This document shows positions 16,304 to 25,510 of a stretch of DNA of 64,000 nucleotides, one piece after another (the stretch's first letter is position 1; each line of letters begins with the position of its first letter). A program made the position numbers and the translations under genes. This DNA is from Nocardioides furvisabuli. Its GTDB lineage: Bacteria; Actinomycetota; Actinomycetes; Propionibacteriales; Nocardioidaceae. The notes under the pieces were generated by a model. It was not told where the DNA came from, ran no database searches, and saw only the letters and a program-made list of their open reading frames with translations. The DNA is taken from the NCBI RefSeq assembly GCF_021083185.1, contig NZ_JAIGQB010000003.1, positions 372,001 through 436,000 on the forward strand, written 5' to 3'.

Positions 16304-18340
16304 TCACAGGGCGGCCACGACCTCCGTGCCCTGCTTGATCGCCCGCTTGGCGTCGAGCTCGGCGGCCACATCGGCTCCGCCGATCAGGTGCACTGTGGCT
16401 CCGCCGATGAGGTGGGCCTCGCGGTCCAGGGCGTCGTAGAGCCCGCGCACCGAGTCCTGGCCGGCGCAGACGACAACGGTGTCGCACTCGATGACCTGTG
16501 ACGAGCCGTCGACGGTGATGTGCAGCCCCGCGTCGTCGATGCGGTCGTAGGTCGCGCCGCGGACCTGCGTCACGCCCGACTGCTTCAGCACCGCACGGTG
16601 CGCCCAGCCCGAGGTCTTGCCCAGGCCGATGCCGATCGGCGTGGCTTTGCGCTGGATGAGGGTGACCTCGCGCGCCGGCGTGCGCGGCTTGGCCTCGGTC
16701 AGCCCGCCGACGTGCAGCGCGGGGTCTCCGACGCCCCAGTGGGCCATCCAGTCGTCGAGGTCCTCGTGCTCGTGGGTGAGGAAGACGCTGACGTCGACGC
16801 CGATGCCGCCCGCGCCGATCACCGCGACCCGCTTGCCCGGCACGACCGCACCGCTCAGCACCTCGGCGTACGACGCCACCGATCCGTGCTCGATGCCGGG
16901 GATGTCCGGCATCCGGGGCTCGACGCCCGTCGCGACGACGACCTGGTCGAAGCCGGCGAGGTCGTCGGCCGAGGCCTCGGTCGAGAGGCGTACGTCGACG
17001 CCGAGGACCTCGAGACGGCGGGTGAAGTAGCGCAGCGTCTCGGCGAACTCCTCCTTGCCCGGCACCGCCATCGCGAGGCGGAACTGCCCGCCCAGCTCGG
17101 GCGACTTCTCGAAGAGCGTGACGGCGAAGCCGCGCTCGGCGGCGCTGGTCGCGGCGGCCAGCCCGGCGGGGCCGGCTCCGACGACCGCGACGGTCTGCTT
17201 GCGCATCGTCGGGGTCAGCAGCAGCTCGGTCTCGTGGCAGGCGCGGGGGTTGACCAGGCAGGACGCGCGGTCGTTGGAGAACACGTGGTCGAGGCAGGCC
17301 TGGTTGCAGGCGATGCACGTGTTGATCTCGTCGGCGCGCTCGTCCATCGCCTTGGCGACGAAGGCCGGGTCGGCGAGGAGCGGGCGTGCCATCGACACGA
17401 GGTCGGCCTCACCGGCGGCGAGGATCTCCTCGGCGAGCTCGGGAGTGTTGATCCGGTTCGACGCGCAGACCGGCACGTCGACGACCTGCTTGAGCCGCGC
17501 GGTGCACGACCGCCACGCGCCACGCGGCACCTGCGTGATGATCGTCGGCACCCGGGCCTCGTGCCAGCCGATGCCGGTGTTGAAGGCGGTGACGCCCGCG
17601 GCCTGCAGGTGCAGCGCCAGCTCGGCGGTCTCCTCCCAGGTCTGCCCGCCCTCGACGAGGTCGAGCAGCGAGATCCGGTAGACGATGGGGAAGTCGTCGC
17701 CGACGAGCTCGCGCGAGCGGCGTACGACCTCGACGGGGAAGTGCATCCGGCGCGCGGCCGAGCCGCCCCACTCGTCGTCGCGGTCGTTGGTGCGCGCGGC
17801 GAGGAACTGGTTGATGAGGTAGCCCTCGGAGCCCATGATCTCGACCGCGTCGTAGCCGGCCTTGCGGGCGAGCGCGACGCTCTTGGCGAAGGCGGTCGCG
17901 GCGTGGTCGACCTCCTTGCTCGACATCGCGTGCGGCTTGAAGGGCGTGATCGGCGACTTCTTGTCCGAGGCGCTCTGCGAGAGCGGGTGGTAGCCGTAGC
18001 GCCCGGCGTGCAGCACCTGCAGCGCGATCGCCCCGCCCGCGTCGTGCACCGCTCCGGTGATCCGCTGGTGGCGCATCGCGTGGAGGCGGTTGGTCATCTC
18101 GGAGGCGAAGGGCTTGAGCCAGCCGCGCTTGGTGGGGGCGTAGCCGCCGGTGATGATCAGACCGACGCCGCCGCGCGCGCGCTCGGTGAAGAACGCGGTG
18201 AGCTTGTCGATGTCCCACGGGTGGTCCTCGAGGCCGGTGTGCATCGAGCCCATCACGACGCGGTTGCGCAGGGTGAGCGCGTCCGGCCCGGCGCCGAGCG
18301 TGATCGGCTCGAGGAGGTGGGGGTAGGTGGGGTGCGTCAT
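16304..18340 (-). CDS. fadH: NADPH-dependent 2,4-dienoyl-CoA reductase (FadH type)
   Basis: A 678-aa flavoprotein that removes double bases of unsaturated acyl-CoAs, i.e. reduces 2,4-dienoyl-CoA during beta-oxidation. Domains: an FMN-binding TIM barrel of the old yellow enzyme type (1-335), a 4Fe-4S site with Cys342, Cys345, Cys349 and Cys361 (TCIACNQACLDH...SCLVNP), and an FAD/NADPH domain starting at VAVVGAGPAGLAAA (about 382). Length and order match FadH. Its ATG overlaps the PadR gene stop by 4 bp, so the two are co-translated. Related trimethylamine dehydrogenases share the architecture, but context favours dienoyl-CoA reductase. Confidence 0.85.
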   Translation of the reverse strand: MTHPTYPHLLEPITLGAGPDALTLRNRVVMGSMHTGLEDHPWDIDKLTAFFTERARGGVGLIITGGYAPTKRGWLKPFASEMTNRLHAMRHQRITGAVHDAGGAIALQVLHAGRYGYHPLSQSASDKKSPITPFKPHAMSSKEVDHAATAFAKSVALARKAGYDAVEIMGSEGYLINQFLAARTNDRDDEWGGSAARRMHFPVEVVRRSRELVGDDFPIVYRISLLDLVEGGQTWEETAELALHLQAAGVTAFNTGIGWHEARVPTIITQVPRGAWRSCTARLKQVVDVPVCASNRINTPELAEEILAAGEADLVSMARPLLADPAFVAKAMDERADEINTCIACNQACLDHVFSNDRASCLVNPRACHETELLLTPTMRKQTVAVVGAGPAGLAAATSAAERGFAVTLFEKSPELGGQFRLAMAVPGKEEFAETLRYFTRRLEVLGVDVRLSTEASADDLAGFDQVVVATGVEPRMPDIPGIEHGSVASYAEVLSGAVVPGKRVAVIGAGGIGVDVSVFLTHEHEDLDDWMAHWGVGDPALHVGGLTEAKPRTPAREVTLIQRKATPIGIGLGKTSGWAHRAVLKQSGVTQVRGATYDRIDDAGLHITVDGSSQVIECDTVVVCAGQDSVRGLYDALDREAHLIGGATVHLIGGADVAAELDAKRAIKQGTEVVAAL

Positions 18341-18957
18341 GATCGATCTCTCTCGGTGGGTGTGGTGCGAGCACTTCGAGACGCCTCGTCCCTCGGCTCC
18401 TCAGCATGAACTCCGCGGGCCTCGAGACCCTCGTGCGCCTGCAGGTAGTCGGTGAACCAGTCGATCCAGAAGCGCTCCATCCGGATGCCCCCGCGCAGGA
18501 CCAGCCACTGGTCGAGCGCCGCGCCGGTGAGGCCGTCGGGGTCGGGGAACTGCTCGCGCTCCATCTGCTCGTAGTGCGCCAGGCGCGTCGCGTGGTCAGC
18601 GCGGAGGTCGTCCAGGTGCGCGGCGAGCCGCGCGCGGTCGCCGTACGACGCTCCGCGCAGCTTGACGGCCACGTCGCTGCGGAAGGTCTCCATCGGCATC
18701 GGCTCGGCCAGCCACTCGGCCAGCACCCGGCGCCCGGCGGTGGACGGCGTGTGGACGCGCTTGTCCGGGCGGCCCTCCTGCTGGACGACCTCGACCGTCA
18801 CCCAGCCGTCGGCCTCCATGCGGGCCAGCACGCGGTAGATCTGCTGGTGGGTGGCGTGCCAGAAGAAGCCGAGCGACTTCTCGAAGCGGTGCGTGAGCTC
18901 GAGGCCGCTCGCGGGTCGCTCGCTGAGCGCGACGAGGAGGGCGTGCTCGAGGGCCAT
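18337..18957 (-). CDS. PadR family transcriptional regulator
   Basis: A 206-aa PadR-type repressor. The N-terminal winged helix begins ALEHALLVALSERPASGLELTHRF, followed by the wing with FFWHATHQQIYRVLARMEADGWV. The C-terminal region (about 95-175) is the coiled Vir-type dimerisation domain (DRARLAAHLDDLRADHATRLAHYEQ). It overlaps fadH by 4 bp (ATGA at 18337-18340) and has a palindrome TGCAAC-GA-GTTGCA 22 bp upstream, so it probably represses its own operon with fadH. Effector unknown; a fatty acyl or phenolic ligand is plausible. Confidence 0.88.
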   Translation of the reverse strand: MALEHALLVALSERPASGLELTHRFEKSLGFFWHATHQQIYRVLARMEADGWVTVEVVQQEGRPDKRVHTPSTAGRRVLAEWLAEPMPMETFRSDVAVKLRGASYGDRARLAAHLDDLRADHATRLAHYEQMEREQFPDPDGLTGAALDQWLVLRGGIRMERFWIDWFTDYLQAHEGLEARGVHAEEPRDEASRSARTTPTERDRS

Positions 18958-18978
18958 GGGGACATGGTGCCCGACCTA

Positions 18979-18992
18979 TGCAACGAGTTGCA
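18979..18992. promoter_or_regulatory. Probable PadR operator
   Basis: A perfect palindrome TGCAAC-GA-GTTGCA just upstream of the padR-fadH start. Its position and symmetry suit an autoregulatory site overlapping the promoter. The gap to the padR start codon is about 21 bp. Confidence 0.5.
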
Positions 18993-19004
18993 ATGCCGTC
19001 CTCG

Positions 19005-19487
19005 TCACAGCACGCCCGCGCCGGCGATCTCCTCGAAGACCAGCTGGGTCTCGGTGTGGCGCACGACGGGGTGCACGTTGAGGTGCTCGAGCACGAGGTC
19101 GCGCAGCTGCGTGGTCGAGGAGACGGCGACGTGGAGCAGGTAGTCGTCCTCGCCGCCGACGTGCAGGATCCGCAGCACGCCCGGCACGTGCGCCAGCACC
19201 TGGTGGAAGCTCGCCACGTGGTCGCGGTTGTGGCTGCCGAGCCGCACCTTGATCACGGCCTGGATCGGGAAGCCGAGCGCTGCGAGGTCGACGTCGGCGT
19301 GGACCCCGCGCACGACCCCACGCTCGCGCAGCGAGCGCACCCGCTGCAGGCAGGTCGACTCTGCGATGCCGAGGCGCTTGGCGAGCGCGGCGTTGGTGAC
19401 CCGCCCGTCCGCCGCGAGCTCGGTGAGCAGGCGTCGGTCGAGCGCGTCGAGGGGCGCAGGATCCACGGACGGGGATGCAGCAGGCAC
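19005..19487 (-). CDS. Lrp/AsnC family transcriptional regulator
   Basis: A 160-aa Lrp-type regulator. The AsnC-type HTH is at about 15-60 (LDALDRRLLTELAADGRVTNAALAKRLGIAESTCLQRVRSL), followed by the RAM ligand-binding domain with VAVSSTTQLRDLVLEHL. The GTG at 19487 is preceded by GAGGAG with 6-nt spacing, better than the ATG at 19517. It is divergent from a PLP-dependent sulfur-amino-acid lyase, a pairing like that of MdeR/mdeA, so it probably activates that lyase in response to an amino acid. Confidence 0.88.
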   Translation of the reverse strand: MPAASPSVDPAPLDALDRRLLTELAADGRVTNAALAKRLGIAESTCLQRVRSLRERGVVRGVHADVDLAALGFPIQAVIKVRLGSHNRDHVASFHQVLAHVPGVLRILHVGGEDDYLLHVAVSSTTQLRDLVLEHLNVHPVVRHTETQLVFEEIAGAGVL

Positions 19488-19516
19488 GGTGTGCTCCTCG
19501 TGATCTTCGGCGTGCA

Positions 19517-19532
19517 TGCCTCTTTGGAGGCA
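19517..19532. promoter_or_regulatory. Inverted repeat in the lrp/lyase divergent promoter
   Basis: TGCCTC-TTTG-GAGGCA, perfect 6-bp arms, lies between the divergent Lrp regulator and the PLP lyase, 30 bp before the regulator's start and 51 bp before the lyase's. It is a candidate Lrp binding site. Confidence 0.4.
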
Positions 19533-19582
19533 GTTGTTCGGAGTGTATTGCCCTCGGTCGAGGATTCCGCGACCGTGGCGCC

Positions 19583-20755
19583 ATGACCAGCCTCGACACC
19601 CTCGCCGTCCACGCCGGCCGCGCCGACCTGGGGGCGCTCGGCGTCCACGCGCTCCCGCTCGACCTGTCCACGACCAACCCGCTGCCCAGCATCGACGCGG
19701 GGGGCGAGTCGTACGAGTCCATGGCGACCGGCGGCCACCCGGCCGCGGGTGGCATGGTCTACCAGCGGCTGTGGAACCCGACCGTGGCGCGCTTCGAGGA
19801 GGCGCTCGCCGGCCTGGAGCACACCGAGGCGGCAGTCGCCTTCTCGACCGGGATGGCCGCCGTCACCGGATCGGTGCTGGCCGCCGTGGCCGAGGGCCCG
19901 GGCCGTCACGTCGTCGCCGTCCGTCCGCTCTACGGCGGCACCGACCACCTGCTCGCCTCGGGGATGCTCGGGGTCGAGACGACCTACTGCGCACCGCACG
20001 AGGTGGGGGGCGCCGTACGACCCGACACCTGCCTCGTCGTCCTGGAGACGCCGGCCAACCCGACGCTCGAGCTCGTCGACCTCGACGCCGTCGTCGCCGC
20101 GGCCGGCGGCGTACCCGTCCTGGTCGACAACACCTTCGCCACCCCCGTGCTGCAGAACCCCGCCGACCACGGCGCCGCGCTGGTGCTGCACAGCGCCACG
20201 AAGTACCTCGGCGGCCACGGTGACGCGATGGGCGGTGTCATCGCCTGCTCCGAGGAGTGGGCGGCCGCGCTGCGCCGCGTCCGCGCCGTGACCGGCGCGC
20301 TGCTCCACCCGATGGGCGCCTACCTGCTCCACCGCGGCCTGGCCACGCTGCCGCTGCGCGTGCGCGCCCAGCAGGAGGGCGCCGGCAAGGTCGCCGCCTG
20401 GCTCGGCTCGCACCCGGCCGTGCGCGAGGTGCGCTGGCCCGGCCTCGCCGAGTGCGACCCGCTCGGACTCGTCGGCCGGCAGATGCGCGGCCCCGGCGCG
20501 ATGCTCGCCTTCCGGGTCGAGGGGGGCTACGCCGCCGCGTCGCGCGTGACCGAGTCGGTCCGGCTGTTCACCCACGCCGTCTCCCTCGGCGGCGTCGACT
20601 CGCTGGTCCAGCACCCTGCGGCGCTCACCCACCGACCGGTCGCCGCGGACGCGAAGCCGGACGCCGACGTGCTGCGCCTCTCGATCGGCCTCGAGGACCC
20701 CGAGGACCTGTGCGCCGACCTCGGCCGCGCGCTGGACGAGGTGGCGCGACCCTGA
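19583..20755 (+). CDS. PLP-dependent Cys/Met metabolism enzyme (cystathionine gamma-synthase/lyase or methionine gamma-lyase)
   Basis: A 390-aa trans-sulfuration family enzyme. The PLP-binding lysine is Lys207 in LHSATKYLGGHGDA; VYQRLWNPT and VVLETPANP are family motifs, as are VDNTFATPVLQ and GGVDSLVQHPA. Members either make cystathionine or eliminate sulfur from methionine, cystathionine or homocysteine; sequence alone does not separate them. A divergent Lrp regulator favours amino-acid catabolism such as methionine gamma-lyase. The ATG at 19583 fits family N-termini (LDTLAVHAG). No ribosome site is obvious. Confidence 0.82.
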   Translation: MTSLDTLAVHAGRADLGALGVHALPLDLSTTNPLPSIDAGGESYESMATGGHPAAGGMVYQRLWNPTVARFEEALAGLEHTEAAVAFSTGMAAVTGSVLAAVAEGPGRHVVAVRPLYGGTDHLLASGMLGVETTYCAPHEVGGAVRPDTCLVVLETPANPTLELVDLDAVVAAAGGVPVLVDNTFATPVLQNPADHGAALVLHSATKYLGGHGDAMGGVIACSEEWAAALRRVRAVTGALLHPMGAYLLHRGLATLPLRVRAQQEGAGKVAAWLGSHPAVREVRWPGLAECDPLGLVGRQMRGPGAMLAFRVEGGYAAASRVTESVRLFTHAVSLGGVDSLVQHPAALTHRPVAADAKPDADVLRLSIGLEDPEDLCADLGRALDEVARP

Positions 20756-20768
20756 CAGCACCGGTGTC

Positions 20769-21929
20769 ATGATCGTCCGCATGACGTACGCGCTGGGGCA
20801 GGGAACCGGACCGTTGCGGGGCGTGAAGGTGGTCGAGGTCGCCGGCATCGGGCCGGGCCCGCACGCCTGCATGCTCCTGGCCGACCTCGGCGCCGACGTC
20901 GTCCGTGTCGACCGTCCGGGCGGTGGCGCCTTCGGCACCGGCGAGCACGACGTGCTCAACCGCGGCCGCCCGAGCGTCGCGCTGGACCTCAAGCACCCCG
21001 ACGCCGTCGCGACCGTGCTCGACCTGGTGGAGGGCGCCGACGTGCTCGTCGAGGGGATGCGGCCGGGCACCCTCGAGCGGCTCGGCCTCGGGCCGGACGA
21101 GTGCCTGGCCCGCAACCCAAGGCTGGTCTACGCCCGGATGACCGGATGGGGCCAGGACGGTCCGTGGAGCCACGTCGCGGGCCACGACATGAACTACGTC
21201 GCCACGTCCGGCGCCCTCCACGGCCTCGGCCAGGACCGCGACCGGCCGCACTTCCCCGGCAACCTGCTGGGCGACTTCGGCGGCGGGTCGACCTACCTCG
21301 TCATCGGCGTCCTCGCCGCTCTCCTCGAGGCCCGCGCTAGCGGGCAGGGGCAGGTCGTCGACGCCGCGATCGTCGACGGCACCGCCCACCTCAACGCCAT
21401 GGCCTGGACCTTCGCGGCCCTCGGCGCCACCACGGACCGGCGGCGCTCGGGGCTCCTCGACGGCGGCACGCCGTGGTACGACCTCTACGAGACCGCCGAC
21501 GGGCAGCACATGAGCGTCGGCGCCCTCGAGCCGCAGTTCTGGGCCGAGCTGGTCGCGCGCATCGGCGTCGAGCTGCCCGACCGCGACGACCCGGCCAGCT
21601 CGCGTGCGATCAGACGAGCCCTGGTGCGGCGCTTCAAGGAGAAGACGCAGGCGGAGTGGAGCGAGGTCTTCGACGGCACCGACGCCTGCGTCGCGGCCGT
21701 CGTACCCCTCACCGAGGCTCCGCAGCACCCCCACCTCGCGGCCCGCGGGACCTACGTCCAGCGCGACGGCGTCACCCAGCCAGCGCCGGCCCCGCGCTTC
21801 TCGCGGACCGGGGCGACCCTCGGCAGCCGACCCGCGCGCCCCGGCGAGCACACCCGCGAGGCGCTCGCCGCCTGGGGCATCGACGACGTGGACGCGCTGC
21901 TGGACTCCGGCGCAGCCGTGCAAGCCTGA
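20769..21929 (+). CDS. CaiB/BaiF CoA-transferase family protein (alpha-methylacyl-CoA racemase-like)
   Basis: A 386-aa class III CoA-transferase fold. The N-terminal GVKVVEVAGIGPGPHACMLLADLGADVVRVDRP and NRGRPSVALDLKHP segments, and GHDMNYVATSGALHGLG with its catalytic-type Asp, match alpha-methylacyl-CoA racemase more than formyl-CoA transferase. The racemase lets 2-methyl-branched acyl-CoAs enter beta-oxidation. Two ATGs, 20769 and 20781, are possible; neither has a clear ribosome site. It starts 13 bp after the lyase stop and precedes a GATase by 5 bp, so all three could share a transcript. Confidence 0.8.
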   Translation: MIVRMTYALGQGTGPLRGVKVVEVAGIGPGPHACMLLADLGADVVRVDRPGGGAFGTGEHDVLNRGRPSVALDLKHPDAVATVLDLVEGADVLVEGMRPGTLERLGLGPDECLARNPRLVYARMTGWGQDGPWSHVAGHDMNYVATSGALHGLGQDRDRPHFPGNLLGDFGGGSTYLVIGVLAALLEARASGQGQVVDAAIVDGTAHLNAMAWTFAALGATTDRRRSGLLDGGTPWYDLYETADGQHMSVGALEPQFWAELVARIGVELPDRDDPASSRAIRRALVRRFKEKTQAEWSEVFDGTDACVAAVVPLTEAPQHPHLAARGTYVQRDGVTQPAPAPRFSRTGATLGSRPARPGEHTREALAAWGIDDVDALLDSGAAVQA

Positions 21930-21934
21930 CCCCC

Positions 21935-22669
21935 GTGCGCCCCTTCCTCTTCCTCGGCACCCGCGCCGAGGACGACGTCGCCCAGCAGGAGTACGACGCC
22001 GTGCTCGCCGGGTGCGGCCTGCGCGCTGACGAGCTGGTCCGCGTACGCCTCGAGGCCGGCCCGCTCGGCGAGGTCGACCTCGCCGACTTCTCGGGCGTCA
22101 TCCTGGGTGGCGGGCCGTTCAACATGTCCGACCCGCAGGACGCGAAGTCCGCCGTCCAGCGCCGCGCGGAGGCCGAGCTGCACGCCCTGGCCGTGCGTGT
22201 CGTCGAGGCGGACGTGCCGTTCCTCGGCGCCTGCTACGGCATCGGTGTGCTCGGCACGCTGGCCGGCGGGGTCGTCGACCGGACCTACGGCGAGCCGATC
22301 GGGGCGCTGCCGGTGCGCCTGACCGACGAGGGCCGGGCCGATCCGCTCCTCGGTGCGCTGCCCCACGAGTTCGCGGCCTACCTCGGCCACAAGGAGGGGG
22401 TGTCGCGGTTGCCCGACGGCGCGGTGCTGCTGGCCTCGACCGACACCTGCCCGGTGCACGCGTTCCGGATCGGTCGCAACGTCTATGCCACGCAGTTCCA
22501 CCCCGAGCTCGACGCCGTCGCGATCTGCGACCGGATCGACGCCTACAGCGCCCACGGCTACTACGCCCCGCACGAGCGGGAGTCGCTCAAGGCCGCGGCG
22601 CGCGAGGCGATGGTGACCGAGCCGGTGCGCCTGCTCGGCCGGTTCGTCGAGCTCTACGCCCGGGCCTGA
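21935..22669 (+). CDS. Class I glutamine amidotransferase-like protein (GuaA-type)
   Basis: A 244-aa stand-alone class I amidotransferase domain. The nucleophile is Cys100 in [12 protein letters not shown] and the HxE pair is His189/Glu191 in [16 protein letters not shown] early in the chain forms the oxyanion-side strand. The GTG at 21935 follows the CoA-transferase stop by 5 bp. Stand-alone members are annotated as glutamine amidotransferase or gamma-glutamyl-hydrolysing enzymes of unknown substrate (for example gamma-glutamyl-amine catabolism). No synthetase partner is adjacent. Confidence 0.8.
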   Translation: MRPFLFLGTRAEDDVAQQEYDAVLAGCGLRADELVRVRLEAGPLGEVDLADFSGVILGGGPFNMSDPQDAKSAVQRRAEAELHALAVRVVEADVPFLGACYGIGVLGTLAGGVVDRTYGEPIGALPVRLTDEGRADPLLGALPHEFAAYLGHKEGVSRLPDGAVLLASTDTCPVHAFRIGRNVYATQFHPELDAVAICDRIDAYSAHGYYAPHERESLKAAAREAMVTEPVRLLGRFVELYARA

Positions 22670-22695
22670 CCGGCCGGTCTGGCACGCTGGCCCGC

Positions 22696-23892
22696 ATGGA
22701 GGAGCGCCGGACCGTACGCGCCCCCGTCGCGGTGGCGGTCGTGGTCCTCGCGCAGCTCCTCGGCACGTCGCTGTGGTTCAGCGCCAACGCAGCGGCCGCC
22801 GACCTCCGCGGCCCGTGGGGGCTCACCGACGCCGACCTCGGACGCCTCACCGTCGCGGTGCAGGCGGGCTTCGCGACGGGCACCCTGCTGGCGGCGGTCA
22901 CCAGCCTCGCCGACCGCTTCGCCGCCGGCCGGATCTTCGCGGTCGCCTGCGTGCTGGGCGCGGCGAGCAACGCCGGCTTCGCGCTGCTGGCCGACGACAC
23001 GGCCTCAGGTGCCGCGTGGCGCTTCGCGACCGGGCTGTGCCTGGCCGGCATCTACCCGCTCGGGATGAAGCTGGTCGTGTCGTGGGCGCCGGACCGCGCC
23101 GGCGAGGCGCTGGGCCTGCTCGTCGGGATGCTGACCCTCGGCACGGCGCTGCCCCACCTCGTCTCCGCGGTCGGCGTCGGGTGGCAGTGGCAGACGGTCG
23201 TGCTGTCGTCGTCGGTCCTCGCCCTGCTCGCGGGGGCGGCGGTGCTCCTGCTCGGTGACGGTCCCCACCTGCCGCGCGCCGGCGCGGTCGGACTGCGGCC
23301 CGGTGCGGTGCTCCAGGCCTTCCGCGTCCCGGCGTACAGGGGTGCCGCGCTGGGCTACTTCGGCCACATGTGGGAGCTGTACGCCTTCTGGACCCTGGTG
23401 CCGCTGCTCCTGGTCCCGCTGCTCGACGGCGGCGCCGGCGCGGTGAGCGCGACGACGTTCGTCGTGATCGCGGCCGGCGCGGTCGGCTCCGTGCTCGGCG
23501 GGGTGTGGGCCCGGCGGGTCGGCGGGGTGCGCGTCGCGGCGACGGCCCTGGCCGCCTCGGGAGCGGTCTGCCTGGTCTTCCCGCTGCTCGCGCCCGCGCC
23601 CGTCCCGGTGGTCCTCGCGGTCCTGGTGTTCTGGGGCGTGGCGGTGGTGGCCGACTCCGCGCAGTTCTCCGCCCTGTCCGCGCGCGCCTGCCCGCCCCAC
23701 CTCGTCGGCAGCGCGCTCGCGATCCAGAACGGCCTCGGCTTCGCGCTCACCATCGGCGCCATCGCGCTGACCTCGGCCCTGGTGGGCGACCTCGGACCTC
23801 AGGTGGCGTGGCTGCTGCTCCCGGGTCCGGTGCTGGGCCTCGCGGCGATGGCCCGCGACCTGCGACCCCGTCGGGCACCCGCGCCGGCCTGA
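22696..23892 (+). CDS. MFS transporter
   Basis: A 398-aa, about 12-helix major facilitator protein. The N-terminal [16 protein letters not shown] segment, the inter-helix loop with [13 protein letters not shown] and [11 protein letters not shown] midway are typical MFS cytosolic loops. It belongs to a group annotated as nitrate/cyanate-like or drug exporters; the sequence does not indicate substrate. It begins 26 bp after the amidotransferase gene. The C-terminal tail is short and basic. No adjacent regulator is present. Confidence 0.8.
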   Translation: MEERRTVRAPVAVAVVVLAQLLGTSLWFSANAAAADLRGPWGLTDADLGRLTVAVQAGFATGTLLAAVTSLADRFAAGRIFAVACVLGAASNAGFALLADDTASGAAWRFATGLCLAGIYPLGMKLVVSWAPDRAGEALGLLVGMLTLGTALPHLVSAVGVGWQWQTVVLSSSVLALLAGAAVLLLGDGPHLPRAGAVGLRPGAVLQAFRVPAYRGAALGYFGHMWELYAFWTLVPLLLVPLLDGGAGAVSATTFVVIAAGAVGSVLGGVWARRVGGVRVAATALAASGAVCLVFPLLAPAPVPVVLAVLVFWGVAVVADSAQFSALSARACPPHLVGSALAIQNGLGFALTIGAIALTSALVGDLGPQVAWLLLPGPVLGLAAMARDLRPRRAPAPA

Positions 23893-23893
23893 G

Positions 23894-23912
23894 GTGTAAC
23901 TCACGGTTACAC
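23894..23912. promoter_or_regulatory. Candidate operator of the flavin monooxygenase
   Basis: GTGTAAC-TCACG-GTTACAC, perfect 7-bp arms, lies 29 bp before the monooxygenase GTG. This length and symmetry is typical of TetR-family operators. No TetR gene is adjacent; the regulator would act in trans. Confidence 0.45.
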
Positions 23913-23941
23913 GCCCTCGCCGGGTCGCCTACGCTGGCCGC

Positions 23942-25384
23942 GTGAGCGACCACGTGGACGTGCTGATCATCGGCGCCGGCCTGTCCGGGATCGGCGCGGC
24001 CGCCCACCTCGCCAAGGACCTGCCGGGGACGACGTACGCCGTGCTGGAGCGCCGCGGCGCCAGCGGCGGCACGTGGGACCTGTTCCGCTATCCCGGCGTC
24101 CGGTCGGACTCCGACATGCACACCCTCGGCTACCGCTTCCGACCCTGGCGCGGCGACGTCGCGCTGGCCGACGGCGCCTCGATCCTGGCCTACCTCCGCG
24201 ACACCGCGCGCGAGTTCGGGGTGGACGAGCACGTCCGCCACGGCCACCACGTGACCTCGGCGGACTGGGACTCGACCACCTCGCGCTGGACCGTGCGGGC
24301 CGAGGTCGACGGGGAGACCCGCACGATCACCGCCGACTTCCTGTGGGCGTGCAGCGGCTACTACGACTACGACGAGGGCCACACGCCGCACTTCGAGGGC
24401 CAGGAGCGCTACGGCGGACAGGTGGTGCACCCGCAGCACTGGCCCGACGACCTCGACTACGCCCGCAAGCGGGTGGTCGTGATCGGCTCGGGCGCCACCG
24501 CGGTCACCCTCGTCCCCGCGATGGTCGCGGGCGGGGCCGGGCACGTGACGATGCTCCAGCGCTCGCCGACCTACATCCTCCCCGTCCCAGGCAACGACGC
24601 CTTCAAGCGGCGGCTCACGTCGGTGGCCGGCGAGCGGACGGCGTACGCCGTGACGCGGTGGAAGAACGTCGCGGTGCAGTCCGCGCTCTACCAGCTCAGC
24701 CGGCGCCGTCCCGCGCTCGTGCGGAGCCTGGTGCGCAAGGCCAACGTCGCGCTGCTGCCGCCGGGCTACGCAGTCGACACCCACTTCAACCCGACCTACG
24801 ACCCGTGGGACCAGCGGATGTGCCTGGTGCCCGACGGCGACCTCTTCCACGCCCTCGAGCGCGGTCGGGCCGAGGTGGTGACCGACCGGATCCGCACCTT
24901 CACCGAGACCGGGCTCGAGCTCGAGTCCGGGACGCACCTCGACGCCGACATCGTCGTCACCGCCACCGGCCTCAACCTCCGGATCTTCGGCGGCGCCACG
25001 CTGAGCGTCGACGGCGAGGTCGTCGACCCGGCGGGCACCATGGCCTACCGCGCGATGATGCTGTCCGGGGTGCCGAACTTCGCCTTCACCATCGGCTACA
25101 CCAACGCCTCGTGGACGCTCAAGGCCGACCTCGTCGCGGAGTACGTCGTCCGCGTGCTGTCGCGGATGCGGTCCACCGGCACGCGCTCGGTGGTGCCGGT
25201 GCGCGACCCGTCGGTCGAGGAGGTCCCGCTCATGGACTTCGACGCCGGCTACGTCCAGCGGGTCGTCCACACGCTGCCGCGCCAAGGCACCCGCGCGCCC
25301 TGGACGCTGAAGCAGAACTACCTCCACGACGCCCTCGCGCTGCGGCGGGCGAAGCTCGACGACGGCGTGCTGCGCTGGTCCTGA
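23942..25384 (+). CDS. Flavin-containing monooxygenase (Baeyer-Villiger type, EthA-like)
   Basis: A 480-aa FAD/NADPH enzyme. FAD motif IIGAGLSGIGAAAHL is at about 9-23, the Baeyer-Villiger fingerprint appears as YGGQVVHPQHWP (Tyr in place of the usual Phe), and the NADPH motif VVIGSGATAVTLVP follows. GGTWDLFRYPGVRSDSDMHTLGY is typical of EthA-like enzymes, which oxidise ketones and activate ethionamide in mycobacteria. GTG start at 23942. A palindromic operator precedes it and an interspersed repeat follows. Substrate unknown. Confidence 0.85.
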   Translation: MSDHVDVLIIGAGLSGIGAAAHLAKDLPGTTYAVLERRGASGGTWDLFRYPGVRSDSDMHTLGYRFRPWRGDVALADGASILAYLRDTAREFGVDEHVRHGHHVTSADWDSTTSRWTVRAEVDGETRTITADFLWACSGYYDYDEGHTPHFEGQERYGGQVVHPQHWPDDLDYARKRVVVIGSGATAVTLVPAMVAGGAGHVTMLQRSPTYILPVPGNDAFKRRLTSVAGERTAYAVTRWKNVAVQSALYQLSRRRPALVRSLVRKANVALLPPGYAVDTHFNPTYDPWDQRMCLVPDGDLFHALERGRAEVVTDRIRTFTETGLELESGTHLDADIVVTATGLNLRIFGGATLSVDGEVVDPAGTMAYRAMMLSGVPNFAFTIGYTNASWTLKADLVAEYVVRVLSRMRSTGTRSVVPVRDPSVEEVPLMDFDAGYVQRVVHTLPRQGTRAPWTLKQNYLHDALALRRAKLDDGVLRWS

Positions 25385-25394
25385 GGGTCCGGCC

Positions 25395-25486
25395 GTCGCG
25401 ATCCCCGGGTACCCGGGGAAACGTGAGCCTCACCCCCGAAACTTCGCACCGGAACCTCCAGCTTCCCCGGGTACCCGGGGAACGCC
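25395..25486. repeat. 92-bp palindromic interspersed repeat, intergenic copy
   Basis: Identical at 82 of 92 positions (by eye) to 59101-59192. Each end carries the perfect 16-bp palindrome CCCCGGGTACCCGGGG; the centre carries a decayed hairpin (CCCCCGAAACTTCG). It lies between the monooxygenase stop (25384) and the LacI start (25511), so it may act as a terminator or simply be a resident small mobile palindrome. No transposase is present; terminal palindromes suggest a REP/MITE-like element mobilised in trans. Confidence 0.85.
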
Positions 25487-25510
25487 GCGCGGGGCGGCTA
25501 GCGTGTCGGC

